Source: Blastococcus saxobsidens (GTDB taxonomy: Bacteria > Actinomycetota > Actinomycetes > Mycobacteriales > Geodermatophilaceae). From it: a stretch of 64,000 nucleotides of DNA. Position numbers and translations under genes: made by a program. Shown one piece after another: positions 9,155-19,377 of the stretch. How positions within the stretch are numbered: position 1 is the stretch's first letter; each line of letters begins with the position of its first letter. The notes beneath the pieces were generated by a model. It was given only the letters and a program-made list of their open reading frames with translations, had not been told where the DNA came from and ran no database searches. The stretch is from NCBI RefSeq assembly GCF_010682065.1, contig NZ_JAAGWG010000023.1:28828-92827 (forward strand). The letters run 5' to 3'.

Positions 9155-10321
9155 GTGACAACAGGCACCTCTCGGCCGCGTCCCGGGGCCCGCCCTGAGC
9201 CCGCGAAGGGTGGGGAGGACGTGGTCCTTCATCTGATCGAGCCGGCCGCCTGGCGCGAGGCGCTGCGCGAGGGCGCCGTCCGCCCGCCGTCGCTGGCCGA
9301 CGCCGGCTTCGTGCACCTGTCGACGCCGGACCAGGTGCACCTGCCCGCGCAGGCGCTGTTCCCGGGCCGCCGGGACCTGGCACTCCTCGTCGTCGATCCC
9401 GCCCGCCTTCCCGATCCGGTGCGCTTCGAGTCCGGGCGGCCCGAGGACCCGGCGGGGATGCTGTTCCCCCATCTGTACGGCCCGCTGCCGGTGTCCGCCG
9501 TCGTCGCCGTCGTGCCGTACCGGCCGCCGGCCCCGCTGCGGCTGCCCGCGCCCGGGGACGCCGAGGCGCGCGCCCGCGCCTTCTTCACGTCGCTGCCGGT
9601 GCGGCGGGCGGTCGGCGTCGGGGACGTGCCGGGCGGCGTCGCCGTCCTCGACCCCGACCACGTCCGCTCGCACGACAACAACCGGCTGCTGGTCACCGAG
9701 GCGGTCGACGCCGGCACGGTGGAGGCCGCTGCCGACGAGGTGGGCGGCAACGCCGGCTGGCCGCACCGGGCAGCGCTGCTGGCGTGGGCCGGTGCGGAGC
9801 CGGTGGCCGCCGAACTGCGCGGCCGGGGATGGGAGACCGAGGAGCTCGTCCTCATGGCGCGGGAAGCCGGACGGCCGGCGTCGGCGCACACCTCCCGGGT
9901 CGAGACCGTGCCGCAGCAGCAGGTGCACGACTTCTGGGCGCGGTCGTGGCGGCAGGGGCTGGCCTCCCTGGGGGCGGACCTGGAGCGGACGGTGGCGGAC
10001 CTGGTGGGCCGGGAGCACCTCAACGACCGGGTCGTGGCCGTCACCGACCTCGTCGTCCGCGAGGACGGCGCGGTCGTGGCCTCGGCGCAGCTGCGGGTCG
10101 ACGGCGCCACCGCGGCGGTGGACTCGGTGCTCACCGACCCGGCCGCCCGGGGCCGGGGGCACGCCGACGCGCTGCTGGCGCGGGCACTGGAGCTGGCCAC
10201 CGACGCCGGCTGCGATCTGGTGGTGCTGGAGGCGTCCGGCGACGACTGGCCGCGGCACTGGTACGCCCGGCGCGGCTTCCGCCCGGTGGGCTCGATGTGG
10301 GGCGTCGACCGGGGAGCCTGA
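9155..10321 (+). CDS. DUF952-GNAT fusion protein
   Basis: A 388-residue two-domain protein. Residues about 25-115 are DUF952 (LHLIEPAAWREA ... FVHLSTPDQV), a small family of unknown function. Residues about 140-388 are a GCN5-related N-acetyltransferase, with the acetyl-CoA loop DPAARGRGHADALL and the late WYARRGFRPVG strand-helix. The combination is unusual. The first 22 residues are encoded by a repeat that recurs after the gene, so GTG at 9221 (giving VVLHLIEP) is a credible alternative start. The substrate of the acetyltransferase is not predictable. Confidence 0.75.
   Translation: MTTGTSRPRPGARPEPAKGGEDVVLHLIEPAAWREALREGAVRPPSLADAGFVHLSTPDQVHLPAQALFPGRRDLALLVVDPARLPDPVRFESGRPEDPAGMLFPHLYGPLPVSAVVAVVPYRPPAPLRLPAPGDAEARARAFFTSLPVRRAVGVGDVPGGVAVLDPDHVRSHDNNRLLVTEAVDAGTVEAAADEVGGNAGWPHRAALLAWAGAEPVAAELRGRGWETEELVLMAREAGRPASAHTSRVETVPQQQVHDFWARSWRQGLASLGADLERTVADLVGREHLNDRVVAVTDLVVREDGAVVASAQLRVDGATAAVDSVLTDPAARGRGHADALLARALELATDAGCDLVVLEASGDDWPRHWYARRGFRPVGSMWGVDRGA
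9197..9228 (+). repeat. 32-base repeat, copy A
   Basis: Matches 10351-10382 at 29 of 32 positions in the same orientation (core AGGGTGGGGAGGACG). The two copies flank the DUF952-GNAT gene, and copy A encodes part of its presumed N-terminus. Confidence 0.7.
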
Positions 10322-10350
10322 TGGAACGGCCCCGTCCAGGGCACCGCCCC

Positions 10351-10382
10351 GAGCCGGCGAGGGGTGGGGAGGACGGGGTCCT
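10351..10382 (+). repeat. 32-base repeat, copy B
   Basis: Partner of the copy at 9197-9228, lying between the end of the DUF952-GNAT gene and the end of cdsA. Both copies translate in the same frame to a Glu-Pro-Ala-x-Gly-Gly-Glu-Asp stretch. Confidence 0.7.
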
Positions 10383-10383
10383 G

Positions 10384-11481
10384 CTAGGGCGCGAGCACCG
10401 ACAGCAGCAGGTAGGCGGCGGCCGCCGACGGGAGCAGTGAGTCGAGCCGGTCCATGATCCCGCCGTGGCCGGGCAGCAGGTCGCCCATGTCCTTGATGCC
10501 GAGGTCGCGCTTGATCAGCGACTCGCCCAGGTCACCGACCGTGGCCGACACCGCGAGGGCGGCGCCGAAGACGAGCCCGCCCCACCACGGCCCGTCCAGC
10601 CACAGCCAGACGAACGGGGTGGCCATGAGCATGCAGGCCACGATCGAGCCGGCCATGCCCTCCCACGACTTCTTCGGGCTGATCGACGGCGCCATCGCGT
10701 GCTTGCCGAACAGCACGCCCGCCGCGTAGCCCCCGACGTCGCTGGCCACCACGGTCGCGATGAATGCGAGGACCCGCGCGGCGCCGTCCTCGGGGACGAG
10801 CAGCAGGACCGCGAACCCGGCCAGCAGCGGGACGTACAGGGCGACGAGTACGCCGGCCGCGGCGTCACGGCGGTAGCCTGCCGGCCCGGGGGCCAGCCGC
10901 CACAGCAGGACGGCGAGGGCGGTCAGGAAGAAGCCGGTGACCAGGCCGGTCGGTCCGCGTGTCCAGGCCAGCGCCTCCATGGCGAGGGCCCCGACCAGCA
11001 GCGGCACGAGCGGCGCGTGGAAGCCGCCCTTGCGCAGCGCCCGGGTCAGCTCCACGACGGCGACCAGGATCGCCGCGGTGAGCACGGCCAGGAACGCCGG
11101 CCGCCAGACCAGCAGCGAGGCGATGATGAGCCCGACCAGGCTCACCCCGACGCCGATGGCCGCGCGCAGGTTGCGCCCGGCCCGCCCGACCGGCTTCTCG
11201 GTGGTAGGGAGCGCCTCCACGTCGTCGGGCTGGGGCATCGCCGTCGACGTCGGCACCTCGGCGGCGGGCCGGCCGACCTCCGGGAAGGCCGCGGTGTCGT
11301 CGGGCACCGGGACCGGGGCCCGCGCGGGCAACGGCGGCAGCGGCGGCACCGGGCGGGAGGACCGCACCGGCCCCGTGTCGTCCCCGGCCGGCCGGGGCGC
11401 GCCCGCGCGCCCACCGGCACGCGGGAACGGTTCGGCGCCCGGGCGGAGGGAGCCCGGGCGGTCGGCGGAGGGAGGCGTCAT
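10384..11481 (-). CDS. cdsA: Phosphatidate cytidylyltransferase
   Basis: Makes CDP-diacylglycerol from phosphatidate and CTP at the cytoplasmic membrane. The 365-residue protein has a long, disordered, Pro/Arg-rich N-terminus (about residues 1-105) and seven or eight membrane helices. The CDS signature is near the C-terminus: SLIKRDLGIKD followed by PGHGGIMDRLD, which holds the metal-binding Asp residues. It follows frr in the same direction, as in most actinobacteria, so it is probably expressed with pyrH-frr. Confidence 0.93.
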   Translation of the reverse strand: MTPPSADRPGSLRPGAEPFPRAGGRAGAPRPAGDDTGPVRSSRPVPPLPPLPARAPVPVPDDTAAFPEVGRPAAEVPTSTAMPQPDDVEALPTTEKPVGRAGRNLRAAIGVGVSLVGLIIASLLVWRPAFLAVLTAAILVAVVELTRALRKGGFHAPLVPLLVGALAMEALAWTRGPTGLVTGFFLTALAVLLWRLAPGPAGYRRDAAAGVLVALYVPLLAGFAVLLLVPEDGAARVLAFIATVVASDVGGYAAGVLFGKHAMAPSISPKKSWEGMAGSIVACMLMATPFVWLWLDGPWWGGLVFGAALAVSATVGDLGESLIKRDLGIKDMGDLLPGHGGIMDRLDSLLPSAAAAYLLLSVLAP

Positions 11482-11505
11482 CGACGTGGCGGCCGGAGTG
11501 CGAGG

Positions 11506-12063
11506 TCAGACCTCGAGCAGCTCGGCTTCCTTGTTCTTGACCGCGTCGTCGATCTGGGCGACGTGCTTGCTGGTCAGGTCGTCGAGGTCCTTCTCGGCGC
11601 GGCGCACCTCGTCCTCGCCGGCCTCGCCGTCCTTCACGATGCGGTCGAGCTCGTCCTTCGCCCGGCGGCGGATGTTGCGCATCGCGACCTTTGCGTCCTC
11701 GCCCTTCGACCGGGCCATCTTGACCAGGTCGCGGCGACGGTCCTCGGTGAGCTGGGGGAACACCACGCGGATGATCTGGCCGTCGTTGGTCGGGTTGACG
11801 CCCAGGTCGCTGTCGCGGACGGCGCGCTCGATCGCCGCGAGCTGCCCCATGTCGTAGGGCTTGATGACGGCCATGCGCGCCTCGGGCACGGTGATGGATG
11901 CCATCTGCGGCACCGGCGTCATCGCGCCGTAGTAGTCCACGAAGATCTTGGCGAACATCGACGGGGCGGCCCGGCCGGTGCGGACCGACCCGAGGTCCTC
12001 CCGAGCGACCGACAGGGCCTTGTCCAGCCGCTCCTCGGCGTCGAGCAGGGTGTCGTCGATCAC
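11506..12063 (-). CDS. frr: Ribosome recycling factor
   Basis: Splits post-termination ribosomes together with EF-G. From GTG at 12063 the protein is 185 residues, exactly the family length, and GGAGGAG lies upstream. The in-frame ATG at 12078 overlaps that ribosome binding site and is rejected. Family features: [31 protein letters not shown], and the hinge-helix [17 protein letters not shown]. Confidence 0.97.
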   Translation of the reverse strand: MIDDTLLDAEERLDKALSVAREDLGSVRTGRAAPSMFAKIFVDYYGAMTPVPQMASITVPEARMAVIKPYDMGQLAAIERAVRDSDLGVNPTNDGQIIRVVFPQLTEDRRRDLVKMARSKGEDAKVAMRNIRRRAKDELDRIVKDGEAGEDEVRRAEKDLDDLTSKHVAQIDDAVKNKEAELLEV

Positions 12064-12128
12064 GGGTCTCTCCTCCATCGCGACGGCGTCGGCGCCGTCC
12101 TCGTCTGCGTGCTGGGGTGCAGCCGCGC

Positions 12129-12899
12129 TCAGGCGGGCTGGCTGATCAGCGTGCCGATCCTCTCACCTGAGGCGGCACGCGCGATGTTGCCGTCCGTCAG
12201 CAGGTTGAACACGACGATCGGCATGCGGTTCTCCATCGACAGGCTGATCGCCGTCGCGTCGGCGACCTTCAGCTCGTCGGCCAGGACCTTGGCGTAGTCC
12301 AGATCGGTGTACATCTGCGCGGCCGGGTTGGTGCGCGGGTCGTCGTCGTACACGCCGTCGACGCCGTTCTTGGCCATCAGCAGCACCTGGCAACCGATCT
12401 CCAGGGCACGCTGGGCGGCGACGGTGTCGGTGGAGAAGTACGGCATGCCGGCACCCGCGCCGAAGATGACCAGCCGCCCCTTCTCCAGGTGCCGGACCGC
12501 CTTGCGCGGGATGTAGGGCTCGGCGACCTGGCCCATCTCGATCGCCGTCTGGACCCGGGTCTCCAGGCCGACCTGCTCGCAGAACGCCTGCAGCGCCAGC
12601 GCGTTCATGACCGTGCCGAGCATGCCCATGTAGTCGGCCTGCCGGCGGTCCATGCCGGCCTCGGCCAGCTCCGCGCCGCGGAAGAAGTTGCCGCCACCGA
12701 CGACGACCGCGACCTGGGTGCCGCCGTGCACGACGTCGGCCAGCTGCCGGGCGATGCTGTGCACGATGCCGGAGTCCACACCGACGCTGCCGCCGCCGAA
12801 GGCCTCACCGGAGAGCTTCAGCAGCACGCGCTTGTAGCCGTGCCCGTCGGCGGGCTCGAAGGCACTGGGAGCGGACAGCGGCGGGGTGGTGTCGGTCAA
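12129..12899 (-). CDS. pyrH: UMP kinase (uridylate kinase)
   Basis: Phosphorylates UMP to UDP. It has the amino-acid-kinase motifs [47 protein letters not shown] and the ribose/uracil segment [16 protein letters not shown] at 12899, with AGGGA seven bases upstream, gives 256 residues. An in-frame ATG at 12959 would add 20 residues unlike the family, so the start is uncertain. It sits between tsf and frr in the usual order. Confidence 0.93.
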   Translation of the reverse strand: MTDTTPPLSAPSAFEPADGHGYKRVLLKLSGEAFGGGSVGVDSGIVHSIARQLADVVHGGTQVAVVVGGGNFFRGAELAEAGMDRRQADYMGMLGTVMNALALQAFCEQVGLETRVQTAIEMGQVAEPYIPRKAVRHLEKGRLVIFGAGAGMPYFSTDTVAAQRALEIGCQVLLMAKNGVDGVYDDDPRTNPAAQMYTDLDYAKVLADELKVADATAISLSMENRMPIVVFNLLTDGNIARAASGERIGTLISQPA

Positions 12900-13021
12900 C
12901 GCGTCATCCCTGGGGTCGTGTCGAGGCGGTGGGAGTCGATCGGAGTGATCCTGCCGCATGGCGGCACCCGGCTCCTGCCGAGTGCCGCGGTCGCGACCGG
13001 GGCAGGAGCCGGGCTGGACAG

Positions 13022-13059
13022 GCGACCGGCCCCGTCCCTGAGCGGGAACGGGGCCGGTC
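13022..13059 (-). terminator. Hairpin terminator after tsf
   Basis: Perfect 13-base arms CGACCGGCCCCGT (13022-13034) and ACGGGGCCGGTCG (13047-13059), beginning 19 bases after the tsf stop. It separates rpsB-tsf from pyrH. Confidence 0.75.
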
Positions 13060-13077
13060 GTACTACCGGGGTGGAGA

Positions 13078-13893
13078 TCAGGCCTGGCCGACCTCGAAGC
13101 GGGCGAACCGCTCCACGGTCAGGCCGGCTTCCTCGACGATCTGCTTCACCGTGCGCTTGGGCTCGGTGATCGACGGCTGCTCGAGCAGGACGAAGTCCTT
13201 GTAGTAGGCGTTGACCCGACCCTCGACGATCTTGCTGATCGCCTGCTCGGGCTTGCCCTCTTCCTTGGCCGTCTGCTCGGCGACGCGACGCTCGGTCTCG
13301 ACCGCCTCGGCCGGGACCTCCTCGCGGGTGAGGTACCGCGGGCGGGCGGCGGCGATGTGCATCGCCAGGCTGCGCGCGGCCTCCTCGCTGCCACCGGTGT
13401 ACTGCACCGCGACACCGATGGCCGGGGGCAGGTCGGTGGCCCGCTTGTGCAGGTACACGGCGGTGGTGCCCTCGAAGGCGGTGAAGCGGGAGAGGACCAG
13501 CTTCTCGCCGATGCGGGCGGACTCACCCTCGATCAGCTTCTCGACGGTCTGGCCGTCGACCTCGGTGGCCAGCAGCGCGGCGGCGTCGGCCGGCTTGGAC
13601 TGCAGGCCGATCCCGAGCAGGCGCTCGGCGAGGGCTCCGAAGTCGGCGTTCTTGGCGACGAAGTCGGTCTCGCAGTCCAGCTCGAGCAGCGCGCCGTCCT
13701 TGCTGACGACGATGCCGTTGGTCGTCGAGCGCTCGAGGCGCTTGCCGACGTCCTTGGCGCCCTTGACGCGGAGCAGCTCGATGGCCTTGTCGTACTCGCC
13801 GTCGGCCTCGGTCAGGGCCTTCTTGGCGTCCATCATGCCGGCGCCGGTGGCGTCGCGGAGTCGCTTGACGTCGGCTGCGGTGAAGGCAGGCAT
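13078..13893 (-). CDS. tsf: Elongation factor Ts
   Basis: Nucleotide-exchange factor for EF-Tu. The 271-residue protein has the N-terminal UBA-like helices ([20 protein letters not shown]), the nucleotide-release motif CETDFVAKN near residue 75, and the two-part core domain. Its length fits actinobacterial EF-Ts. It follows rpsB with a strong hairpin between the two genes. Confidence 0.97.
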   Translation of the reverse strand: MPAFTAADVKRLRDATGAGMMDAKKALTEADGEYDKAIELLRVKGAKDVGKRLERSTTNGIVVSKDGALLELDCETDFVAKNADFGALAERLLGIGLQSKPADAAALLATEVDGQTVEKLIEGESARIGEKLVLSRFTAFEGTTAVYLHKRATDLPPAIGVAVQYTGGSEEAARSLAMHIAAARPRYLTREEVPAEAVETERRVAEQTAKEEGKPEQAISKIVEGRVNAYYKDFVLLEQPSITEPKRTVKQIVEEAGLTVERFARFEVGQA

Positions 13894-13943
13894 GTCTCTT
13901 CCCTCTGGTCGGGTGGTGCGTGCTGTGGAACGGCCGTGCGGCA

Positions 13944-13978
13944 GCGCCGTCCTCCCGCGATCAGCGGGAGGACGGCGC
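13944..13978 (-). terminator. Intergenic hairpin between rpsB and tsf
   Basis: Perfect 15-base arms GCGCCGTCCTCCCGC (13944-13958) and GCGGGAGGACGGCGC (13964-13978) with a 5-base loop, 8 bases past the rpsB stop. It could reduce read-through into tsf or stabilise the rpsB mRNA end. Confidence 0.7.
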
Positions 13979-13985
13979 CGGGCCG

Positions 13986-14906
<921 letters not shown>

Positions 14907-15193
14907 TGCAGCCTCTCTGATCTTCGCGCGGCCACCGGCCGCGCTCCTCGGTTGTCGCGGAGTCGCCGGGTGGCGCTCCGCCCTGGCGTCCTGGCTGCGC
15001 CACTCCCCCGGCGAGGCCGGGACCGAGGTGGCGACTGTCCCGCCGATGGGCGGGAGAAGGACGCGCGAAGTCGACCCGTCGAGACGGGCCGCGTCCCACA
15101 GCATACGTTGTGTCAAGGCGTGCTCCGTCCACAGGGCGAGACCTCTCCACAGCTCCCGCTCGACCGGCCCACCAGCGGGCCTCCGACAGCAGC
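14907..15193. promoter_or_regulatory. Divergent control region between rpsB and the M23 gene
   Basis: A 287-base gap with the rpsB leader on the minus strand. TATGCT on that strand (15105-15100) is a reasonable -10 element, and small GC hairpins such as CCCGT/ACGGG lie near 15075-15087. I do not recognise a known ribosomal-protein leader structure, and the assignment of any promoter is weak. Confidence 0.35.
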
Positions 15194-16303
15194 GTGGTGG
15201 AGGTGCGCACCCGCCTGGTCCTCCTCCTCGTGCTCGTGTCACCGGCGCTCGTCGGGGCGCTGCCGGCGGCGGCCGGACCCTCGCCGCGACCGGCCGGTAC
15301 GCCGAGCTCCTGGGCCGCTCCGCTGCCCGTCGAGCTGGTGGTGACCCGGCCGTTCGAGGCGCCGCCGCACCGGTACGGCCGCGGCCACCGCGGTGCCGAC
15401 CTCGCCGGTGCGCCGGGGCTCGCGGTGCTCGCCGCGCGCGACGGGGTGGTCGTGTTCGCGGGCATGGTCGCCGGGCGTCCGGTGGTCAGCGTCGACCACG
15501 CCGGAGGCCTGCGGACGACGTACGAGCCGGTCGCCCCCTCGGTCGGCGCGGGCCAGCCCGTGGTCCGGGGCGCACCGCTGGGCACGCTGCTGCCCGGCCA
15601 CGAGGGGTGCCCGGTTGCGGCCTGCCTCCACTGGGGCCTGCGCCAGGGCGAGGACTACCTCGATCCGCTGGCCCTGCTCCGTCCGCCGCGGGTCCGGCTG
15701 CTGCCGCTGGAGGCTGCTCCTACGCGGGGCGCGTCGCCCGCCAGATCGTCCAGCGGTCGGTCTCGGTCAGCGGCCCCTCGGGCAGCCGATCCCTCAGTTC
15801 GTCGACCAGCGTCGCCAGCTCCGCGTCGTCGAGCTCGTGCAGGATCGAGCGGCCGGTGCGGGTGCCGATCTCCGCCAGGTACTGCTCGCGGTCCTCGTAG
15901 CGGCGGCGCACCTCCCACAGCGAGCTCGCGTCCACGCCGTCGAAGCCGGCGGCGGTCAGCGTGGTCGCGAGCGCCGCGGGGTCGGGCCGGCGGCGGTTCT
16001 CCACCTCGAGCAGACGGGGGTGGACCTCGAACAGCCAGCCGCGCGGGTGGGTCGGCGATCCGGGCTGGGCGACGTCCTCGGCGGTGCGGTCCTGGATCAG
16101 GTACGTGCCGCCGGCGTGGAGCACCCGGAAGGCCTCGGCCGCGACGGCGCCGAGGTCGGGCGTGTGGTGCACCAGGGCCCGTTCGAAGACGACGTCGGCG
16201 CACCTGTCGGCCAGGCCTGTGGCGGCGGCCTCCCCCTGGCGGAAGTCCACGCCGGGCAGGCCGGCGTGCGCCTCGCGGGCCGCGTCGAGCATCGGGTCGC
16301 TGA
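15194..16303 (+). CDS. M23 family metallopeptidase (C-terminal limit doubtful)
   Basis: Residues 1-27 are a signal peptide or signal anchor ([21 protein letters not shown]). Then comes a LytM/M23 peptidoglycan-hydrolase domain: GHRGADLAG supplies the first zinc His and Asp, and CLHWGL the later active-site His. The recognisable domain ends near base 15700. The frame has no stop there and stays open to 16303, antisense to the methyltransferase gene, giving about 190 Arg/Pro-rich residues that look like shadow coding. Either the real C-terminus is unusually long or a stop was lost or misread. The start is one of three GTG codons at 15194, 15197 or 15203. This gene precedes rpsB in many actinobacteria. 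Confidence 0.7.
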   Translation: MVEVRTRLVLLLVLVSPALVGALPAAAGPSPRPAGTPSSWAAPLPVELVVTRPFEAPPHRYGRGHRGADLAGAPGLAVLAARDGVVVFAGMVAGRPVVSVDHAGGLRTTYEPVAPSVGAGQPVVRGAPLGTLLPGHEGCPVAACLHWGLRQGEDYLDPLALLRPPRVRLLPLEAAPTRGASPARSSSGRSRSAAPRAADPSVRRPASPAPRRRARAGSSGRCGCRSPPGTARGPRSGGAPPTASSRPRRRSRRRSAWSRAPRGRAGGGSPPRADGGGPRTASRAGGSAIRAGRRPRRCGPGSGTCRRRGAPGRPRPRRRRGRACGAPGPVRRRRRRTCRPGLWRRPPPGGSPRRAGRRAPRGPRRASGR

Positions 16304-16496
16304 AGTCGACGCCGAGCACCATGGCCGCGCCGAGCTCCTGCCAGGCGCGGGTGTAGGTGCCGCCCCCGCAGCCGACGTCCACGACCACGGCGTTCACCGG
16401 CTCCACCAGCCTGCCGACGGCGTCGCGCCAGGAGTCATCGGCCCGACGCCCCGAGTAGGTGCGGCGGTTGGCCTCCGCGTGGAAGTCGATGGCCAC
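15720..16496 (-). CDS. Class I SAM-dependent methyltransferase
   Basis: A 258-residue soluble methyltransferase. Motif I is VVDVGCGGGTYTRA, followed by [14 protein letters not shown] and the post-I to motif III strand [14 protein letters not shown], as in the UbiE/COQ5-like group. GTG at 16496 has GGAGG six bases upstream and gives a start consistent with the fold. The substrate is unknown. It was originally next to whiG; the transposon now separates them. Confidence 0.85.
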   Translation of the reverse strand: MAIDFHAEANRRTYSGRRADDSWRDAVGRLVEPVNAVVVDVGCGGGTYTRAWQELGAAMVLGVDFSDPMLDAAREAHAGLPGVDFRQGEAAATGLADRCADVVFERALVHHTPDLGAVAAEAFRVLHAGGTYLIQDRTAEDVAQPGSPTHPRGWLFEVHPRLLEVENRRRPDPAALATTLTAAGFDGVDASSLWEVRRRYEDREQYLAEIGTRTGRSILHELDDAELATLVDELRDRLPEGPLTETDRWTIWRATRPA

Positions 16497-16596
16497 GAGC
16501 ACCTCCGGGATGTCCGACCGAGGAGCCGAACCTAACCCGTTCCGCAACCGGACGGTCGCGCACCCAGTGATCAGGCGATGCCGGCGGCGCGACTCC

Positions 16597-16649
16597 GCGC
16601 CGCGGTCCGCTCCTCGCTCGTTCCTCGCTGCGATGCTCCCGCTGCTGTC
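16597..16649. repeat. Dispersed repeat copy at the transposon's left flank
   Basis: Contains GGTCCGCTCCTCGCTCG and CGCTGCGATGCTCCCGC, shared with the copy at 63936-64000 and, more weakly, with 1190-1250. It ends at the transposon target site, so it was part of the short spacer beyond the 3' end of whiG before insertion. Confidence 0.7.
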
Positions 16650-16652
16650 GTC
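16648..16652. repeat. Target-site duplication, left copy (TCGTC)
   Basis: TCGTC directly precedes the terminal TGTGAC at 16653 and is identical to 33322-33326 beyond the other end. Five-base duplications are the hallmark of Tn7-family insertion. Confidence 0.9.
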
Positions 16653-16803
16653 TGTGACCCATCACGTTAGTTGGGCAAACCGCGATCTTCTGAACAGCGG
16701 CTTCGTCACTCGTGAGCAACGCGGTCGTCACTTCAGTTGGGCAAACCCCGGAAAGTTCGTCACTTCAGTTGGGCAAGGACGTTCGTCAGTTCAGTTGGGC
16801 AAA
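16653..16803 (+). repeat. Transposon left end: five TnsB-site-like repeats
   Basis: Copies at 16662-16679 (terminal), 16703-16719 (degenerate), 16725-16745, 16756-16776 and 16782-16803. The consensus is TTCGTCACTTCAGTTGGGCA plus A. Orientation is the same for all and opposite to the right-end copies, as expected for TnsB binding sites. No gene lies from 16497 to 16854. Confidence 0.9.
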
Positions 16804-16854
16804 GCGTGCCCGGACGGCGGCACGAAAGACCCTCGCTGCGCTCATCCAGGTCGG

Positions 16855-19215
16855 CTATGCCTGAACTTCGCGGACAGCCTCGTAGGCCAGGGCCTCCAGA
16901 TCGGCCCGGAGTGCCGCGAAGTCCTCCACCGGGCTGAGCGGCTCTTCTCGCAAGTTGTGTTCACTGCGGATGCGGCGGATGGCTGCGCGGAGGGTCTCGG
17001 CCTCGATGCCCGCAGTAGGGACCTTCTCGTCGATGTCTTCGAGGAGGGCCGCGACGTCGCGCTTCGAGGCGGTCTTGGGGTGGTCCTTCAGGAAGTTCTT
17101 CCGCAGCCGGTTCACGGTTTTGGAGGTGCGTTCGCGGTCGTTGCGTCGCATGGCGTCGCGCTGCGCCCGATCGATACGGGCAAACAGCACCTCGAAGTTG
17201 CCCAGGACACGATCCCGTTCCTCTGCCGGTGTGTCCCCATGTGCAAGTACGTGGAGGACGGCGCGGGCAAACGCCACCTTGGCGAGCCGCAACTTGGTGG
17301 AGGCGCGTGCGCTGGCGTCCGTGGCCGCCTTCTGGGCGGCTTTGAACAACTTCTGCTCGGGACCGATGTCGATCGTGGTGAGGTCCTGGTCGATGATGGC
17401 TGCGTCTCCTGGAGAGAGCACCTCGCAGGCCAGGTGCTTGATAGCGAGGATCGCGATCTCGCTGGTCAGGAGGTCTTCCATCTCCTGGACCGTCTTGGTG
17501 GAGAGGTCGAGCGCTGCGGGGTCGTCGTCCTGGCCGAGGGTGCCGACCTGAATGACGAGATCGTCGTCCACGAGTTGGGTCTCTCGGTAGCCGAGGTGCA
17601 ACTCTGCGGCAATGCCGTCTGCTTCATCGTCGCTGTCGAGCAGAACAATGACTGCGGGGGTGTCGACGTCGCGGCCACGGGCCAGGTAGACCATGTAGGG
17701 AATGTGTTCGGCGCCTCCGGCCGGAACGAGGGACAACTCGTTGAGGTCGAGGCTGGCGCCGGTGCGGCCGAGGCGGCGGCAGAGGGAACTGATGCCCGCC
17801 AGGAGCACCTGGTCGGCCTGGCCTTCCAGCATCAGGTTGCAGTGCCCGATGAAGGTTGTCTCGGCGACGAATGCACCGAACGCGGAGCGGAGCGGCTCGT
17901 AGTGGTTGTGGGCGGCGTTGCCAACCACCCTGGTGCCTTCTTCGCCGTCACCCTTCTCCAGCACGCGGATGCGTTCGCCGTGGTTCTTGTCGATTAGGAA
18001 CGGCGAGTGGGTCACGTAGACGACCTGCACGGGGCGCTTGTCGAGGTCGTCGGGGTTGGCGAAGGAACTGAAGATTTTCAGCAGGTCCTGCTGGCCGAGG
18101 CTGGACAGGTAGGTATCCGGCTCGTCCATGAGCAGAACTTCCTGCGTGCTCTTGGGCTGGTGCGACAGGTACTGGACGAAGTAGGAGAGGAAGTAACTCA
18201 TTCCGCCGCTGCGCTCGCTGAACGAGTAGTCGCTGCCGGTGCGATCACGGACGGTGAAGACGAGGTGGAAGTCCCGCAGGGTCAGGTAGAGCGAGAACTG
18301 GCTGTCCTGGGACCACCACTTGGGGAAGTTGAGTGCGTCGGCGAGTTGCCGGTTCATCCGGTCAACGATGCCGTTGGCGTACCCCTCGGACTGCTGGGCC
18401 GCGTCCCGCAACTCCTCGAACGCCGTCCGGTTGATCCCGGCTACATCGACGAGGAGTTTCTCGGCGAGTTCGAGGCGAGCCCGCAGGTGCTTGTCCTCGT
18501 CGCTCGGCTCGGTGGCGAACGCTTCGGCGATGGTCTTCTGCTTCGCCTGGTCGATGCTCGTCAAGGACTCGAAGAGGGACCAGTTCTTGCGGACGTTCTT
18601 CATCGCGCTGAGGTCATGCTTGCGCGACCTCGGCTGGTCGGTGTCCGGGGCGACGAGGTAGTCGAGGGAGACGCTGTCCGGCAGCGGGATGTCTGCGTCG
18701 ATCTCGAAGTAGGTCGGCAGGGCGATCTTCTTGACGTCGGCTGGTCGGAGGGGCACGTCCACCCACTCGTCCGCCTTGAGCACATAGAGGACGGCGCGCT
18801 TCCCGAAGCGGAAGAGGTGGAAGGACGACACATGGGCGTCCTCGTCGAGTTTGGCCAAGGACCGGATCATCGTCGCGTCCTCGGGGCTGAGGTTGTCGAA
18901 CTCTCCGCCGAACTCCGGCAGTGCCATCTCCTTGTTGACCGCGAAGAAGTCGGAGTAGCGACAGAAGTCGCGACGGACGATGTTGTCGCCGGTCAGCAGG
19001 CACTTGATGGCGGAGAGCAGTTGACTCTTGCCCGACTCGTTCGCGCCGACGACGGTGGTGATGTCGCGTTCGAGGGAGACACGGACGAACGGGTAGAACA
19101 GTTGGTCCTCGCCGAGGACGTCCCAGGGATCGGCGACTGCGCGAGGGTCGCTCTTGCGCAGGTAGTCGTAGTTGAACGACCGGAAGAACCGGACGTAGAG
19201 GTTCTTGACGTTCAC
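16855..19215 (-). CDS. OLD-family ATPase with C-terminal TOPRIM nuclease domain
   Basis: A 786-residue protein. Residues about 1-450 form an ABC/SMC-like ATPase: Walker A GANESGKS (57-64), signature-like SERSGGMS (333-340), Walker B LLMDEPDTYL (D364, E365) and the switch His in VTHSP. Residues about 455-600 are a TOPRIM domain with E464 (LMLEGQAD) and D527/D529 (LLDSDDEAD), the metal ligands of OLD nucleases. A helical, basic C-terminus follows. OLD enzymes such as P2 Old and GajA cleave DNA and act in phage exclusion. It is third in the cargo set mod-res-OLD, 162 bases after res, so it is probably a restriction-system partner. The exact target is unknown. Confidence 0.85.
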   Translation of the reverse strand: MNVKNLYVRFFRSFNYDYLRKSDPRAVADPWDVLGEDQLFYPFVRVSLERDITTVVGANESGKSQLLSAIKCLLTGDNIVRRDFCRYSDFFAVNKEMALPEFGGEFDNLSPEDATMIRSLAKLDEDAHVSSFHLFRFGKRAVLYVLKADEWVDVPLRPADVKKIALPTYFEIDADIPLPDSVSLDYLVAPDTDQPRSRKHDLSAMKNVRKNWSLFESLTSIDQAKQKTIAEAFATEPSDEDKHLRARLELAEKLLVDVAGINRTAFEELRDAAQQSEGYANGIVDRMNRQLADALNFPKWWSQDSQFSLYLTLRDFHLVFTVRDRTGSDYSFSERSGGMSYFLSYFVQYLSHQPKSTQEVLLMDEPDTYLSSLGQQDLLKIFSSFANPDDLDKRPVQVVYVTHSPFLIDKNHGERIRVLEKGDGEEGTRVVGNAAHNHYEPLRSAFGAFVAETTFIGHCNLMLEGQADQVLLAGISSLCRRLGRTGASLDLNELSLVPAGGAEHIPYMVYLARGRDVDTPAVIVLLDSDDEADGIAAELHLGYRETQLVDDDLVIQVGTLGQDDDPAALDLSTKTVQEMEDLLTSEIAILAIKHLACEVLSPGDAAIIDQDLTTIDIGPEQKLFKAAQKAATDASARASTKLRLAKVAFARAVLHVLAHGDTPAEERDRVLGNFEVLFARIDRAQRDAMRRNDRERTSKTVNRLRKNFLKDHPKTASKRDVAALLEDIDEKVPTAGIEAETLRAAIRRIRSEHNLREEPLSPVEDFAALRADLEALAYEAVREVQA

Positions 19216-19377
19216 CGTAGGCCGCCCGACTCCCGGTGTTGCTCCACGAGGACGGCCAGCCGCGCGACTTCGACCTGCTTCGACTTCACGTCTCGCACCG
19301 TACGGGGAAGGTGCGACAGACGGTGCGCTTAGTCATCACGCCGCTACCGCTGTCGCTACGTCCAGGGTGCAAGGGGA

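Noticed and set aside
12900..12959. N-terminal extension of UMP kinase from ATG at 12959
   Set aside because: The added residues do not resemble the family and its ribosome binding site is badly spaced; kept only as an alternative.
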